Shown here: piece after piece, positions 8,445-17,162 of the stretch | How positions within the stretch are numbered: the first letter of the stretch is position 1 | Layout of the letters: every line of letters begins with the position of its first letter | Assembly (NCBI GenBank): GCA_030530985.1 | Contig: JAUMTX010000008.1 | Location: 38,783-82,247, forward strand | Reading direction: 5' to 3' | Length of the DNA stretch: 43,465 nt | Source of the DNA: Corynebacterium sp. | Lineage (GTDB): Bacteria; Actinomycetota; Actinomycetes; Mycobacteriales; Mycobacteriaceae | Made by a program: the position numbers and the translations under genes | Notes under the pieces: generated by a model | What the model was told of the DNA's origin: nothing | The model's database searches: none | The model's input: only the letters and a program-made list of their open reading frames with translations

Positions 8445-8714
8445 ATGGCTTCCAAGACTGTCACCGTCGGCTCCACCGTAGGCCTTCACGCCCGTCCAGC
8501 TACCATCATTGCTGAGGCTGCAGGCGAGTACGATGAGGACATCTTCCTCACCCTCGTTGGTGCAGATGACGACGAGGAGACCGAGGCTGCTTCTTCTCTC
8601 ATGATCATGGCTATGGGCGCTTCCCACGGCGATCAGATCACCGTTACCTCCGAGAACGCTGAGGCAGTTGAGAAGATCGCTGCTCTCATCGAGAAGAACC
8701 TCGACGAGGAGTAA
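8445..8714 (+). CDS. ptsH: PTS phosphocarrier protein HPr
   Basis: 89 residues, the standard HPr size. The phosphorylated residue is His15 in VGLHARPAT. It carries phosphate from enzyme I to the EIIA domains of sugar permeases in the cytoplasm. The Ser-rich helix (AASSLMIMAMG, about 48-58) matches the second conserved HPr region; regulation by serine phosphorylation is not expected because actinobacteria normally lack HPr kinase. GAAAGGA precedes the start. It ends at a strong terminator, so it closes the fructose operon or forms its own unit. The next gene encodes a permease with an EIIA-like tail, a possible HPr target. Confidence 0.96.
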   Translation: MASKTVTVGSTVGLHARPATIIAEAAGEYDEDIFLTLVGADDDEETEAASSLMIMAMGASHGDQITVTSENAEAVEKIAALIEKNLDEE

Positions 8715-8735
8715 TTCTTCAGCACACTGTGCTAC

Positions 8736-8761
8736 AACCGGGCTTCGGCCCGGTTTTTTTA
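8736..8761 (+). terminator. Rho-independent terminator after ptsH
   Basis: AACCGGGC-TTCG-GCCCGG followed by seven T residues: a classic GC-rich stem, a stable TTCG tetraloop and a T-run, 21 bp after the ptsH stop. Confidence 0.95.
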
Positions 8762-8966
8762 TTGCCTAAAACAGATAGGCTTCTGCCCTACTTAACTCCT
8801 ATGGGGTCCTTTAGTCCTCGGCCCGCCTCAACCACAGCAGTTCTAGAATGCCTGTGACCAGGACCTTTAATAGCTATAAGTGATATATGCCAAAGCAATT
8901 GCCTCACAGGAGGCACGCTTAATCAGGACTCTTTAACACACATCTTCTACTAAGGAGTTAAGGCCC
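8762..8966 (+). promoter_or_regulatory. Control region of the alpha-galactoside permease operon
   Basis: A 205-bp non-coding stretch. It includes a 6-bp hairpin TGCCTC-ACAG-GAGGCA (8900-8915) and possible -10 sequences around TATAAG near 8873-8880. AAGGAG at 8952-8957 is a clear ribosome site for the permease. I did not find the TTTAGTAAA element present before galK, so this promoter is probably controlled differently or by a diverged site. Confidence 0.4.
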
Positions 8967-10901
8967 ATGAGCACAAAAGTTAGTGCCTCACCCGCCCAGC
9001 ACACGGGTGCAAATATGAAGGCACGTGTCTCTTATTCCATTGGCGCATTTGGTAATGACGTCTTCTACGCAACTCTCTCCACATACTTCATTATCTTCGT
9101 CACCTCCCACCTCTTTAATTCGGGTGACACCGCGCATAACAACCGCATGGTTCTGTACATCACGCAGATCATTGCTGCTGTACGTATTCTCGAGCTGATC
9201 CTCGACCCATTCATCGGTAACCTTATCGACAACACCCGCACCCGTTGGGGCAAGTTCAAGCCTTGGGTAGTCATCGGTGGTGTCGTGGGCTCCATTGCCC
9301 TGCTGCTCCTCTTCACCAGCCTGGGTGGACTGAATGAATCTCATCCAGTTCTCTACCTGCTGCTCTTCGCAGTCATCTACATCATCATGGACATGTTCTA
9401 TTCCTTCAAGGACATTGCTTTCTGGTCCATGGTTCCTGCTTTGAGCTTCAGCTCCGAAGAGCGTGAAAAGACCGCCACCATGGCGCGTATTGGTTCCACC
9501 ATTGGTGGCAACCTCGTCGGCGTTGTTGTTATGCCACTGGTTCTTTTCTTCTCCCTGAACAAGAATGATGGTGTGGGTGATAACCGTGGTTGGTTCATGT
9601 TCGCCCTCATCGTGGCACTGGTTGGTATCTTCACCGCCCTTGCAGTCGCTTTTGGCACCAAGGAAATCGACCACGAGATGCGTCAGAACACCCACAAGAC
9701 CACCCTCAAGGGCGTATTCAAGGTGCTGATCAAGAATGACCAGCTCATGGCTATCTCCTTGGCCTATGTTCTCTACTGCACCGGCGCCACCATTATCAAC
9801 GCCTCCCAGCTGTACTACTTCACTTATATCCTGGGCAATGCCGCACAGTTCTCCATCCTCGGTACCATCAACATGCTTGTTGGTCTGATTTCGGTATCGC
9901 TCTTCCCTAAGTTGGCTGCAAAGTTCAACCGCCGTAATCTCTTCTTCTACTGCATTGCAATCATGGTCTGCGGTATCGGCTTGTTCTTCATCGCCGGCAA
10001 GTCCCTTATTATGGTGCTCATCGCAGCTGAGCTCTTCTTCATTCCACAGCCACTGGTCTTCCTGGTTGTTCTCATGACCATCACTGACTGCGTCGAGTAC
10101 GGCCAGCTCAAGCTGGGTCACCGCGATGAGTCCCTCACCCTGTCTGTCCGCCCAATGCTTGATAAGTTCGGTGGCGCTATCGGTAACCTTGTTATTGGTG
10201 CTGCTGCTGTGGCTGCTGGTATGACCACTGGCGCAACTGCCGATACTGTGACCGACTCCGGTATCCTCTCCTTCAAGCTCTATATCTTCCTCTTCCCTCT
10301 CATCCTCATTCTGCTCGGCACCCTGGTCTTCTTCTTCCGTGTCAAGCTCACTGAGGAAAAGCACGCCGAAATTGTTGAGGAGCTCGAGCGCACCTGGGGC
10401 AAGGAAAATGCTTCCGAGGCTAGCGTTGAAGTCAGCCACCAGAAGCAGGAGATCCGCACCCCTATCCTTGGTTACCTCCACCCATTGAGCGATGTACAGG
10501 ATCCTGCCTTCGCAGCTGGCAAGCTGGGCAAGGGCTTTGCGATTAAGCCACTCAACGGCAAGGTCTATGCCCCATTCTCCGGCGAAGTCAAGGTTCTCTT
10601 CCCAACCAACCATGCCATTGGCATTGAGTCCGATGACGGTGTGGTCCTGCTCATCCACATCGGTCTGGGTACCACCAAGCTCAAGGGCGAAGGCTTCTCC
10701 ACCTTCGTAGCCCAAGGCCAGCGCGTCGAAGCCGGTCAGAAGCTCATCAAGTTCGATGAAGACCTCATTGAAGAAAACGGCCTGGATAACACAGTCATTA
10801 TGACTGTAACCAATGCCGATCAGTTCAGTACTATTCATATCGAAGGTGAACCTGGTCGCCTGGTCACCATCGAGGACAATGTTTTGGAATTGGAGCGTTA
10901 A
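8967..10901 (+). CDS. GPH-family galactoside permease with C-terminal PTS EIIA-like domain (LacS/RafP type)
   Basis: 644 residues. The first part (about 20-460) is a twelve-helix GPH (glycoside-pentoside-hexuronide) cation symporter, with the GAFGNDVFYATLSTYF start and the YGQLKLGHRDESLTLSVRP block near the end. The last part (about 490-640) is a glucose-type EIIA domain: HPLSDVQDPAFA, GKVYAPFSGEV, and the two active-site histidines His549 (FPTNHAIGIES) and His564 (LLIHIGLGTTKL), 15 apart exactly as in EIIA-Glc and LacS. In lactic acid bacteria HPr phosphorylates this second histidine and so tunes transport. The neighbouring alpha-galactosidase suggests melibiose, raffinose or a related alpha-galactoside as substrate; lactose is less likely since no beta-galactosidase is seen. 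Its stop touches the next start with no gap. Confidence 0.9.
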   Translation: MSTKVSASPAQHTGANMKARVSYSIGAFGNDVFYATLSTYFIIFVTSHLFNSGDTAHNNRMVLYITQIIAAVRILELILDPFIGNLIDNTRTRWGKFKPWVVIGGVVGSIALLLLFTSLGGLNESHPVLYLLLFAVIYIIMDMFYSFKDIAFWSMVPALSFSSEEREKTATMARIGSTIGGNLVGVVVMPLVLFFSLNKNDGVGDNRGWFMFALIVALVGIFTALAVAFGTKEIDHEMRQNTHKTTLKGVFKVLIKNDQLMAISLAYVLYCTGATIINASQLYYFTYILGNAAQFSILGTINMLVGLISVSLFPKLAAKFNRRNLFFYCIAIMVCGIGLFFIAGKSLIMVLIAAELFFIPQPLVFLVVLMTITDCVEYGQLKLGHRDESLTLSVRPMLDKFGGAIGNLVIGAAAVAAGMTTGATADTVTDSGILSFKLYIFLFPLILILLGTLVFFFRVKLTEEKHAEIVEELERTWGKENASEASVEVSHQKQEIRTPILGYLHPLSDVQDPAFAAGKLGKGFAIKPLNGKVYAPFSGEVKVLFPTNHAIGIESDDGVVLLIHIGLGTTKLKGEGFSTFVAQGQRVEAGQKLIKFDEDLIEENGLDNTVIMTVTNADQFSTIHIEGEPGRLVTIEDNVLELER

Positions 10902-13241
10902 ATGATTACCGTACGCCACACCCCAGTAGGGTCCGGAGCCAAAGGTATTGATGGATCCGTAGCACCGCTCAGCAATGGCCCACAGTTCCATTTGGGAAAT
11001 GCACAGATAAGCTACATCTTTGGGCTCAGCGAGGATGGGAAGCTGCTGCACTACTACTTTGGTGCCCCAGTCCCCGATGCAGACTATCAGCACCTGGTCG
11101 AATATATTCCATATCCAGTGTCCACGCTTCGCCGTGAAGGCGACCGCTTGTATTCCCTCTCCCGCTGCATGCAGGAGCTACCAGAATATGGTGCGACCGA
11201 CTTCCGCCACCCTGCTATTAGCCTGCGTCAGGATAACGGCTCCACCCTCACCGACTTTGTCTACTCATCCCACGAGATTGTGCCGGGAAAGCCAAAGCTT
11301 GAAGGTCTCCCCTCCAGCTATGTGGAAGATGACTCTGAGGCTGAAACCCTCATTGTTCACCTGGTAGACGAACTCAGTGGCGCACGGGTCAAGCTCCTCT
11401 ACACCATCTACGCTGACCGTCCAGTCATTGCTCGTAGCGCAGTGGTGGAGAATCATGGCAGTCAAACCCTCCACCTGGAGAAAATTGCCTCCTTCAACCT
11501 TGATCTGCCAGACCATAACTATGAGTGGATTCAACTCAGTGGCGCATGGGGCCGCGAGCGCTATATCAAGCGCCGCCCACTTGAGGCCGGTATCACTGCG
11601 GTGGACTCCACCCAGGGATATTCCTCCCACCAGCAAAACCCATTCGTAGCCCTAGTTCGCCCAGAAACCACAGAGCACAGCGGCACTGCCATTGGCCTGA
11701 GCTTCATCTACTCCGGCAATTTCCTTGCCCAAGCCGAAGTCGACCCATGGAATGTCACCCGCGTGCAGATGGGCATCAACCCCTTCGGTTTTGATTGGGA
11801 GCTCAAGCCCGGCGCGAGCTTCACTGCCCCGGAGGCCGTGCTCACGTACTCGGATGAGGGTCTCAATGGTATGAGTCAGGCGCTGCATTCATTGCTGCGT
11901 AACCGTGTGGCTCGCGGCCCTTGGCGTAATAAGGAGCGCCCAGTACTCATCAATAACTGGGAAGCCACCTATTATGACTTCACCGAGGATAAGTTGGTGA
12001 CTATCGCCAAGACTGCCAAGGATGTGGGCGTTGAGCTCTTCGTCCTGGATGATGGTTGGTTTGGTCAGCGTATTACGGATACGGCTGGTCTGGGTGACTG
12101 GTATACCAATACTGACCGCCTCCCGGGTGGTATTGGTTCCCTGGCTGAGAAGATCCGTGCCCTTGGCATGAAGTTTGGTCTCTGGGTTGAGCCTGAAATG
12201 GTCAACCGTGATAGTGATATGTTCCGTGAGCATCCTGAGTGGACTATTCAAACCCCTGGTCGCCCGCTGCGCCATGGCCGCCACCAGTTTGTTCTCAACT
12301 ACGCAATCCCAGCTGTGGTGGACAATATCTTTGAGCAGCTCTGTGCCATTATTGATGAGTCGAAGCTCGACTATATCAAGTGGGATATGAACCGCCCTCT
12401 GACCGATGTCTTCTGTGCTGAGCTTCCTGCTTCCCAGCAGGGTGAGGTCTTCCACCGCTTCGTGCTTGGTGTCTATGATCTCTTCGAGCGTCTGCTTGAG
12501 CGTTATCCACATCTGCTCATTGAGTCCTGCGCCTCTGGCGGTGGCCGCTTTGATGCAGGTCTGCTCTACTATGCCCCACAGGCATGGACCAGTGATGATA
12601 CGGATGCCATTGAGCGCATGAAGATTCAATATGGCACGAGCCTGGCATACCCAATCTCTAGCATGGGTGCCCATGTCTCTATCGTCCCGAATCATCAGAC
12701 CCGTCGTGTTTCCCCACTGGCCACCCGCGCCCATGTGGCATACTTCGGCGCCTTTGGCTATGAGCTTGACCTCAATGACCTCACAAAAGAAGAGATCCAG
12801 CAGGTCAAGGGGCAGATTGCATTCTATAAGGACTACCGCCATCTCATCCATGAGGGCACCTTCTACCGCCTCAAGTCCCCATTTGATAGCGGTCAGGATG
12901 TTGCCTGGATGGTTGTGGATAAGAAAAAGGAACAGGCTGTGGTTGCTCACTTCACTGTGCTTAATAAGGTGAATGCAGCCTTCAACCGTCTGCTGCTCAA
13001 GGGCCTTGACCCGGAGGCAACCTATACACTCCTTGAGGCCCCTGATAATGCCTTGCGTAATCCACAAGATAATGGAGTCACGTATCCGAATATTCCAGAA
13101 TATTCTGGCGCTGCGCTCATGAATATGGGTCTTAGCACCATGGATTCTTCCTGTGGTGAAATGCTCCCACAGAACCGCGAACGCGACTTGCCTTCTACCG
13201 ACTTCCAGTCGCGCCTCTGGGTTCTGACCAAGAAGAACTAA
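10902..13241 (+). CDS. aga: GH36 alpha-galactosidase
   Basis: 779 residues, slightly longer than the 720-750 common for the cytosolic tetrameric GH36 enzymes of Firmicutes. It hydrolyses terminal alpha-1,6-galactosides such as melibiose and raffinose, releasing galactose. No signal peptide is present, so it acts on sugar brought in by the upstream permease. Family motifs: LFVLDDGWFGQR, GLWVEPEMVNRDS, the nucleophile Asp495 in DYIKWDMNRPLTD, CASGGGRFDAGLLYY, and the acid/base Asp565 in TSDDTDAIERMKIQYG, 70 residues further on as in characterised members. The ATG directly follows the permease TAA, with GGAG inside the permease 3' end, indicating translational coupling. A terminator follows. Confidence 0.95.
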   Translation: MITVRHTPVGSGAKGIDGSVAPLSNGPQFHLGNAQISYIFGLSEDGKLLHYYFGAPVPDADYQHLVEYIPYPVSTLRREGDRLYSLSRCMQELPEYGATDFRHPAISLRQDNGSTLTDFVYSSHEIVPGKPKLEGLPSSYVEDDSEAETLIVHLVDELSGARVKLLYTIYADRPVIARSAVVENHGSQTLHLEKIASFNLDLPDHNYEWIQLSGAWGRERYIKRRPLEAGITAVDSTQGYSSHQQNPFVALVRPETTEHSGTAIGLSFIYSGNFLAQAEVDPWNVTRVQMGINPFGFDWELKPGASFTAPEAVLTYSDEGLNGMSQALHSLLRNRVARGPWRNKERPVLINNWEATYYDFTEDKLVTIAKTAKDVGVELFVLDDGWFGQRITDTAGLGDWYTNTDRLPGGIGSLAEKIRALGMKFGLWVEPEMVNRDSDMFREHPEWTIQTPGRPLRHGRHQFVLNYAIPAVVDNIFEQLCAIIDESKLDYIKWDMNRPLTDVFCAELPASQQGEVFHRFVLGVYDLFERLLERYPHLLIESCASGGGRFDAGLLYYAPQAWTSDDTDAIERMKIQYGTSLAYPISSMGAHVSIVPNHQTRRVSPLATRAHVAYFGAFGYELDLNDLTKEEIQQVKGQIAFYKDYRHLIHEGTFYRLKSPFDSGQDVAWMVVDKKKEQAVVAHFTVLNKVNAAFNRLLLKGLDPEATYTLLEAPDNALRNPQDNGVTYPNIPEYSGAALMNMGLSTMDSSCGEMLPQNRERDLPSTDFQSRLWVLTKKN

Positions 13242-13298
13242 GAGTCCACACCCCTTTACCCTGGGCGAACCATAGCCCAATCATTACCTCCAGATATT

Positions 13299-13322
13299 GG
13301 CCCCGTGCGCGGGGCCTTTATT
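13299..13322 (+). terminator. Terminator after aga
   Basis: GGCCCCG-TGCG-CGGGGCC (13299-13316) followed by TTTATT. It separates the permease-aga unit from galR. Confidence 0.85.
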
Positions 13323-13337
13323 CATTCGGCAGGTTCT

Positions 13338-13368
13338 CTACATAAATGTCATGTAGTGGACGTATACT
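13338..13368 (+). promoter_or_regulatory. galR promoter region with inverted repeat
   Basis: CTACAT (13338-13343) and ATGTAG (13351-13356) form an inverted repeat with a 7-nt centre. TATACT at 13363-13368 is a good -10 hexamer; the -35 is weak. The repeat would lie over the -35, suiting a repressor site, but it does not resemble the operator before galK. Confidence 0.45.
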
Positions 13369-13396
13369 CAAAGTTAATAGAGAAGGATGTGACACA

Positions 13397-14392
13397 GTGG
13401 CAACTATCAAAGATATTGCGGCCAAAGCAGAGGTATCTGTAGCAACAGTTTCCCGTATTCTCAATAATGATGAGACTATGTCCGCAACCCAAGAGACTCG
13501 GGATAAGATTTTCGCAATTGCTGATGAGCTCGGTTATACCAAGCATAAGAAGAACAACCAGGTAACTAACCGTAGTCTCGCTATTGTTCAGTGGTTTAGT
13601 GAGGAACAAGAGTCGGATGACCTGTACTACTACTCCATTCGTATTGGTATTGAGCGTAAAGCCCAGGAGTTGGGTTATGAGATTGTCCGCATTTTCAATG
13701 ATGATCCCATTGAGCCTATAGCCAAGGTGGATGCTGTTATTGCTGTGGGTAAGTACAGCAGCATGCAGATCAAGGCTTTTGAGAAACTCAATCCTGTGGT
13801 CTTCTTTGTGGATAGCGACACCCTCGACCAAGGCCATACCTGCATCACTACAGACTTTAGCCATTCTGTCACCGAGGTTGTGGAGCATTTTATTGCCCAG
13901 GGGCATAAGCGCATCGGCATGATTACCGGTAAGGAATATACAAGTGATCAGCGTGAAGAGCTCAATGATCCTCGTGTATTGACCTTCACTCATCTTCTTG
14001 AAGAGCATGGCCTTTATAATCCGGCCTATGTGTTTACTGGTAAGTTCACCACCAATGATGGCTATGAGCAGATGAAGCTGGCCATTAGTCAGACTGAGGA
14101 ACTACCTGAGGCTTTCTTCATTGCCAGTGATGCCTTGGCAGTGGGCGCGCTGCGCGCATTGCATGAGGAAGGTATCCGCGTCCCCGATGATGTGAGCATT
14201 ATTTCCTTCAATGACACGGCAATAGCCAAGCAGGTTTTCCCGCCACTTTCTGCCATTTCTGTTTTTACTGAAGAGATGGGTGCGCGTGCGGTAAGCGAAG
14301 CTCACGCCTATTTGGAACGTGCAATTCCTGATGTTCCCTATCTGATTCGACTGGGTACTCGTTTGACTCTACGCCAGTCAAGCAAGAACTAA
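13397..14392 (+). CDS. galR: LacI-family galactose regulator (GalR type)
   Basis: 331 residues from the GTG start chosen here, which has AGAAGGA nine bases upstream; an ATG at 13346 in the same frame would add seventeen residues that do not fit the family. The N-terminal DNA-binding domain is canonical: ATIKDIAAKAEVSVATVSRI followed by a hinge helix near 45-55. The rest (about 60-325) is a periplasmic-binding-protein-like sensor with FIASDALAVGALRAL and ISFNDTAIAK. It resembles the GalR proteins of Lactobacillales more than typical actinobacterial LacI regulators (judgement by eye). It most likely represses galKTE, and perhaps the permease-aga unit, until galactose or a derivative binds. The probable operator lies just downstream, over the galK promoter. 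Confidence 0.88.
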   Translation: MATIKDIAAKAEVSVATVSRILNNDETMSATQETRDKIFAIADELGYTKHKKNNQVTNRSLAIVQWFSEEQESDDLYYYSIRIGIERKAQELGYEIVRIFNDDPIEPIAKVDAVIAVGKYSSMQIKAFEKLNPVVFFVDSDTLDQGHTCITTDFSHSVTEVVEHFIAQGHKRIGMITGKEYTSDQREELNDPRVLTFTHLLEEHGLYNPAYVFTGKFTTNDGYEQMKLAISQTEELPEAFFIASDALAVGALRALHEEGIRVPDDVSIISFNDTAIAKQVFPPLSAISVFTEEMGARAVSEAHAYLERAIPDVPYLIRLGTRLTLRQSSKN

Positions 14393-14394
14393 AC

Positions 14395-14439
14395 TTTAGT
14401 AAAAATTTACTTGAAAAGTTTACTAAAATATTTTATTAT
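14395..14439 (+). promoter_or_regulatory. galK promoter with overlapping GalR-type operator
   Basis: TTGAAA (14411-14416), a 17-bp spacer and TATTAT (14434-14439) form a strong sigma-A-type promoter. The -10 ends six bases before the galK ATG, so the transcript may start at the ATG. AGTAAA-AA-TTTACT (14398-14411) is a perfect palindrome ending at the -35, within TTTAGTAAA (14395-14403); the matching TTTACTAAA (14419-14427) is in the spacer. These resemble GalR operators of lactic acid bacteria as I recall them. Repressor binding here would block RNA polymerase. Confidence 0.72.
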
Positions 14440-14445
14440 TGAGGT

Positions 14446-15615
14446 ATGAATACAACACTCCTTCATGCCTCTTTTACCTCTATTTTTGGCTACGAGCCTG
14501 AGGCACTTTTCTTCTCTCCTGGTCGTATCAACCTCATTGGTGAATACACTGATTTCAATGGCGGTCATGTCTTCCCTGCAGCGATTAGCCTTGGCACTTG
14601 GGGTGCCGCTAAGCCAAGGGAAGACTCCCTGCTTCGCTTCTACTCCGCAAATTTCGCGGACGACGGCATTATTGAACTCAGCCTTGAGGATTTGAGCTAT
14701 AACAAGGACCATGGGTGGTCCAACTACGCCAAGGGCGTTCTGCTCTATCTACAAGAAGCTGGCCACACACTCCCCCATGGTTTTGACCTCTTTATTGAAG
14801 GCACCATTCCGAATGGTGCGGGTCTATCCTCCTCCGCTTCCTTGGAGCTACTCATTGGTATTGTTGCCCAAAAGCTCTATGGACTTGAAGTTGAACGACT
14901 AGACCTCATTAAAATTGGCAAGCTCACTGAGAATAACTACATTGGCGTTAATTCGGGCATCATGGACCAATTCGCCATTGGTATGGGTGCCGATAAGCGC
15001 GCAATCTACCTTGATACGAACACCCTCGAATATGAGCTTGTCCCCTTGGACCTCGGCGATAATGTCATCGTCATTATGAATACCAATAAGCGCCGTGAAT
15101 TGGCTGATTCCAAGTACAATGAGCGCCGCGCGGAATGTGAAACTGCCTTGGCTGATCTGCAAAAGGGCATTGACATTGAAACCCTGGGCGATCTTGATGA
15201 GGCCACCTTCGACCAGTACGCCTACCTGATTAAGGAGCATGCAAGCCTCAAGCGCGCCCGCCACGCGGTCTGGGAAAACCGCCGTGTGGAAAAGGCAACC
15301 ACTGCCCTGCGTGCCGGGGAACTTGAGCAATTCGGCCGCCTGGTAAATGCCTCCCATGTCTCCCTGGAACATGATTTTGAAGTGACGGGCAAGGAACTTG
15401 ACACCCTTGTGCACGCCGCGTGGGCACAGGAAGGCGTCATTGGTGCACGAATGACAGGCGCTGGCTTCGGTGGCTGCGCCATTGCCATTGTCAATAAGGA
15501 TAAGGTGGAAGCATTCACTAGTGCTGTGGCTGAACTCTACACCAAGGAAATCGGCTATGCCCCAAGCTTCTACCCAGCAGAAATTGCCGACGGTGCCCGC
15601 GTCCTAGAAAACTAG
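14446..15615 (+). CDS. galK: Galactokinase
   Basis: 389 residues, the usual size. A GHMP-family kinase that phosphorylates alpha-D-galactose to galactose 1-phosphate with ATP, the first step of the Leloir pathway. Motifs: the galactokinase signature [19 protein letters not shown] (about 26-44), the ATP-binding loop [15 protein letters not shown], and motif 3 [14 protein letters not shown] near the C-terminus. GAGGT lies directly against the ATG, too close for a normal ribosome site, while the -10 box sits six bases upstream; a leaderless transcript explains this. galT follows after 86 bp and galE after that, forming the galKTE unit. Confidence 0.96.
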   Translation: MNTTLLHASFTSIFGYEPEALFFSPGRINLIGEYTDFNGGHVFPAAISLGTWGAAKPREDSLLRFYSANFADDGIIELSLEDLSYNKDHGWSNYAKGVLLYLQEAGHTLPHGFDLFIEGTIPNGAGLSSSASLELLIGIVAQKLYGLEVERLDLIKIGKLTENNYIGVNSGIMDQFAIGMGADKRAIYLDTNTLEYELVPLDLGDNVIVIMNTNKRRELADSKYNERRAECETALADLQKGIDIETLGDLDEATFDQYAYLIKEHASLKRARHAVWENRRVEKATTALRAGELEQFGRLVNASHVSLEHDFEVTGKELDTLVHAAWAQEGVIGARMTGAGFGGCAIAIVNKDKVEAFTSAVAELYTKEIGYAPSFYPAEIADGARVLEN

Positions 15616-15701
15616 GGCACGCGCCTAACCGCGAACCCCAAATGCGCACCACCTTGACGCGCAATTACTAAACACACACTTAGTCATCCAAAGGATCACG
15701 T

Positions 15702-17159
15702 ATGAAACGCGCAGATGCATTAGCTCTCGCTATCATCGAGCAGAGCGACTATACCGACATGGACCAGGTCTATCTTCGGAACCGAATCTTCGCCTTAATT
15801 GGTGAGGAAGTAGGTAATGAAGAGACTACCGAAACCTCGCTCATTGCTCTGGCACATGAGGCTGCCGGCGATGAAATCACCCACAGTGCCCTGATGGACT
15901 TCATCACCCCGGCGCCGCATGTGGTCAATGCTGACTTTTGGCATGACTATGAAAGAGACCCCCGCAAGGCTGTTGAGAATTTTTATGCCCTCAACTGCAA
16001 CAACGACTATATCAAGCTCAATGATATAGGGCGTAATATTCAATTCGATGCCCCATCGGAGTACGGGACCTGCGAGATTACAATTAATCTTTCCAAACCC
16101 GAAAAAGACCCAAAGGCCATCGCTGCTGCTAAGAATGCGCCGAGCAGCGACTATCCTCTCTGCCAATTGTGCATGGAAAATGAGGGCTATGCCGGGCGTA
16201 TCAATCACCCAGCCCGTGCACAACACCGTATTATTCGTGTAGATCTCGGGAATGACAATGGCACGAAACACACGTGGGGATTCCAATACTCGCCCTATGC
16301 CTATTTCAATGAGCACTGTATTTTCTTGGATACGGAACATAGCCCCATGGAAATCACCACGGCTACATTCCGTGAACTGCTCCAACTCATTGATATTTTC
16401 CCCGGCTATTTTGCCGGCTCGAATTCAGACCTGCCTATAGTCGGTGGCTCAATCCTAAGCCACAACCACTACCAGGGTGGCCGACATCTATTCCCCATGG
16501 ACAAGGCTAAAACAGACCTGGAATTTGCAGTGAAAGGTGTCAAGGCCGAGCTGCTCCACTGGCCCATGAGTGCAATTCGACTAAGCGGTACAGACCCAGA
16601 AGCCATAGTAAAGGCAGCAGAGCATATTGCGGAGACTTGGAAGCAGTACAGCGACCCAACGGTAGATATCCTCGCCCACACTGGGGAAATCCGTCACCAC
16701 ACAGTAACCCCGATTGCCCGCAAAGAAGCCGAGACCTTTATGCTCACCCTGGTATTGCGTGATAATCACACCAGTGAGGAGCATCCCGATGGTGTCTTCC
16801 ATCCGCACAAAGATGTGCAACATATCAAGAAAGAAAATATTGGTCTGATTGAAGTCATGGGGCTTGCTATCCTGCCACCACGACTCAAAGAAGAGATGCA
16901 TGCTGTCGAGCTTTACCTCCAACATGAAGGCCCAGACACACAGGCCATTGCCGAATCTTGCATTGCTGAATATCACATCGAATGGGCGCAATCTATCAAA
17001 CAGGCTCAACCTGAGCGTGCTAAGATTGACACATCTGCGCTAGTAAAAGAGGAAATCGGGCGCGTCTTTGTCCGAGTGCTCGAAGATGCTGGTGTATTTA
17101 AATTCGATGGGGAAGGCCGTGCTGCTTTCCACCGTTTTATCGATCTGATTGGAGACTAA
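15702..17159 (+). CDS. galT: UDP-glucose--hexose-1-phosphate uridylyltransferase, long Firmicutes-type (class II)
   Basis: 485 residues, much longer than the roughly 350-380 of the class I enzyme usual in actinobacteria and E. coli. The sequence follows the Firmicutes GalT type: an N-terminal helical region, YPLCQLCMENEGYAGRINHP, the active-site region GGSILSHNHYQGGRH, and a long C-terminal domain. It moves UMP from UDP-glucose to galactose 1-phosphate, giving UDP-galactose and glucose 1-phosphate. AAAGGAT precedes the ATG. galE starts three bases after its stop. Base use looks slightly more AT-rich than in the host genes around it. Together with the LacS-type permease this points to acquisition of the module from a Firmicute. 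Confidence 0.93.
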   Translation: MKRADALALAIIEQSDYTDMDQVYLRNRIFALIGEEVGNEETTETSLIALAHEAAGDEITHSALMDFITPAPHVVNADFWHDYERDPRKAVENFYALNCNNDYIKLNDIGRNIQFDAPSEYGTCEITINLSKPEKDPKAIAAAKNAPSSDYPLCQLCMENEGYAGRINHPARAQHRIIRVDLGNDNGTKHTWGFQYSPYAYFNEHCIFLDTEHSPMEITTATFRELLQLIDIFPGYFAGSNSDLPIVGGSILSHNHYQGGRHLFPMDKAKTDLEFAVKGVKAELLHWPMSAIRLSGTDPEAIVKAAEHIAETWKQYSDPTVDILAHTGEIRHHTVTPIARKEAETFMLTLVLRDNHTSEEHPDGVFHPHKDVQHIKKENIGLIEVMGLAILPPRLKEEMHAVELYLQHEGPDTQAIAESCIAEYHIEWAQSIKQAQPERAKIDTSALVKEEIGRVFVRVLEDAGVFKFDGEGRAAFHRFIDLIGD

Positions 17160-17162
17160 CCA

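Noticed and set aside
8762..8966. A copy of the TTTAGTAAA operator upstream of the permease gene.
   Set aside because: I looked for it and found no good match; TTTAGTCC near 8811 is too weak.
8988..11093. A 701-codon open frame on the minus strand opposite the galactoside permease.
   Set aside because: It mirrors the codon bias of the real gene. Its protein is very rich in Glu, Asp, Gln and Asn without family motifs, and the + strand has clear GPH and EIIA domains.
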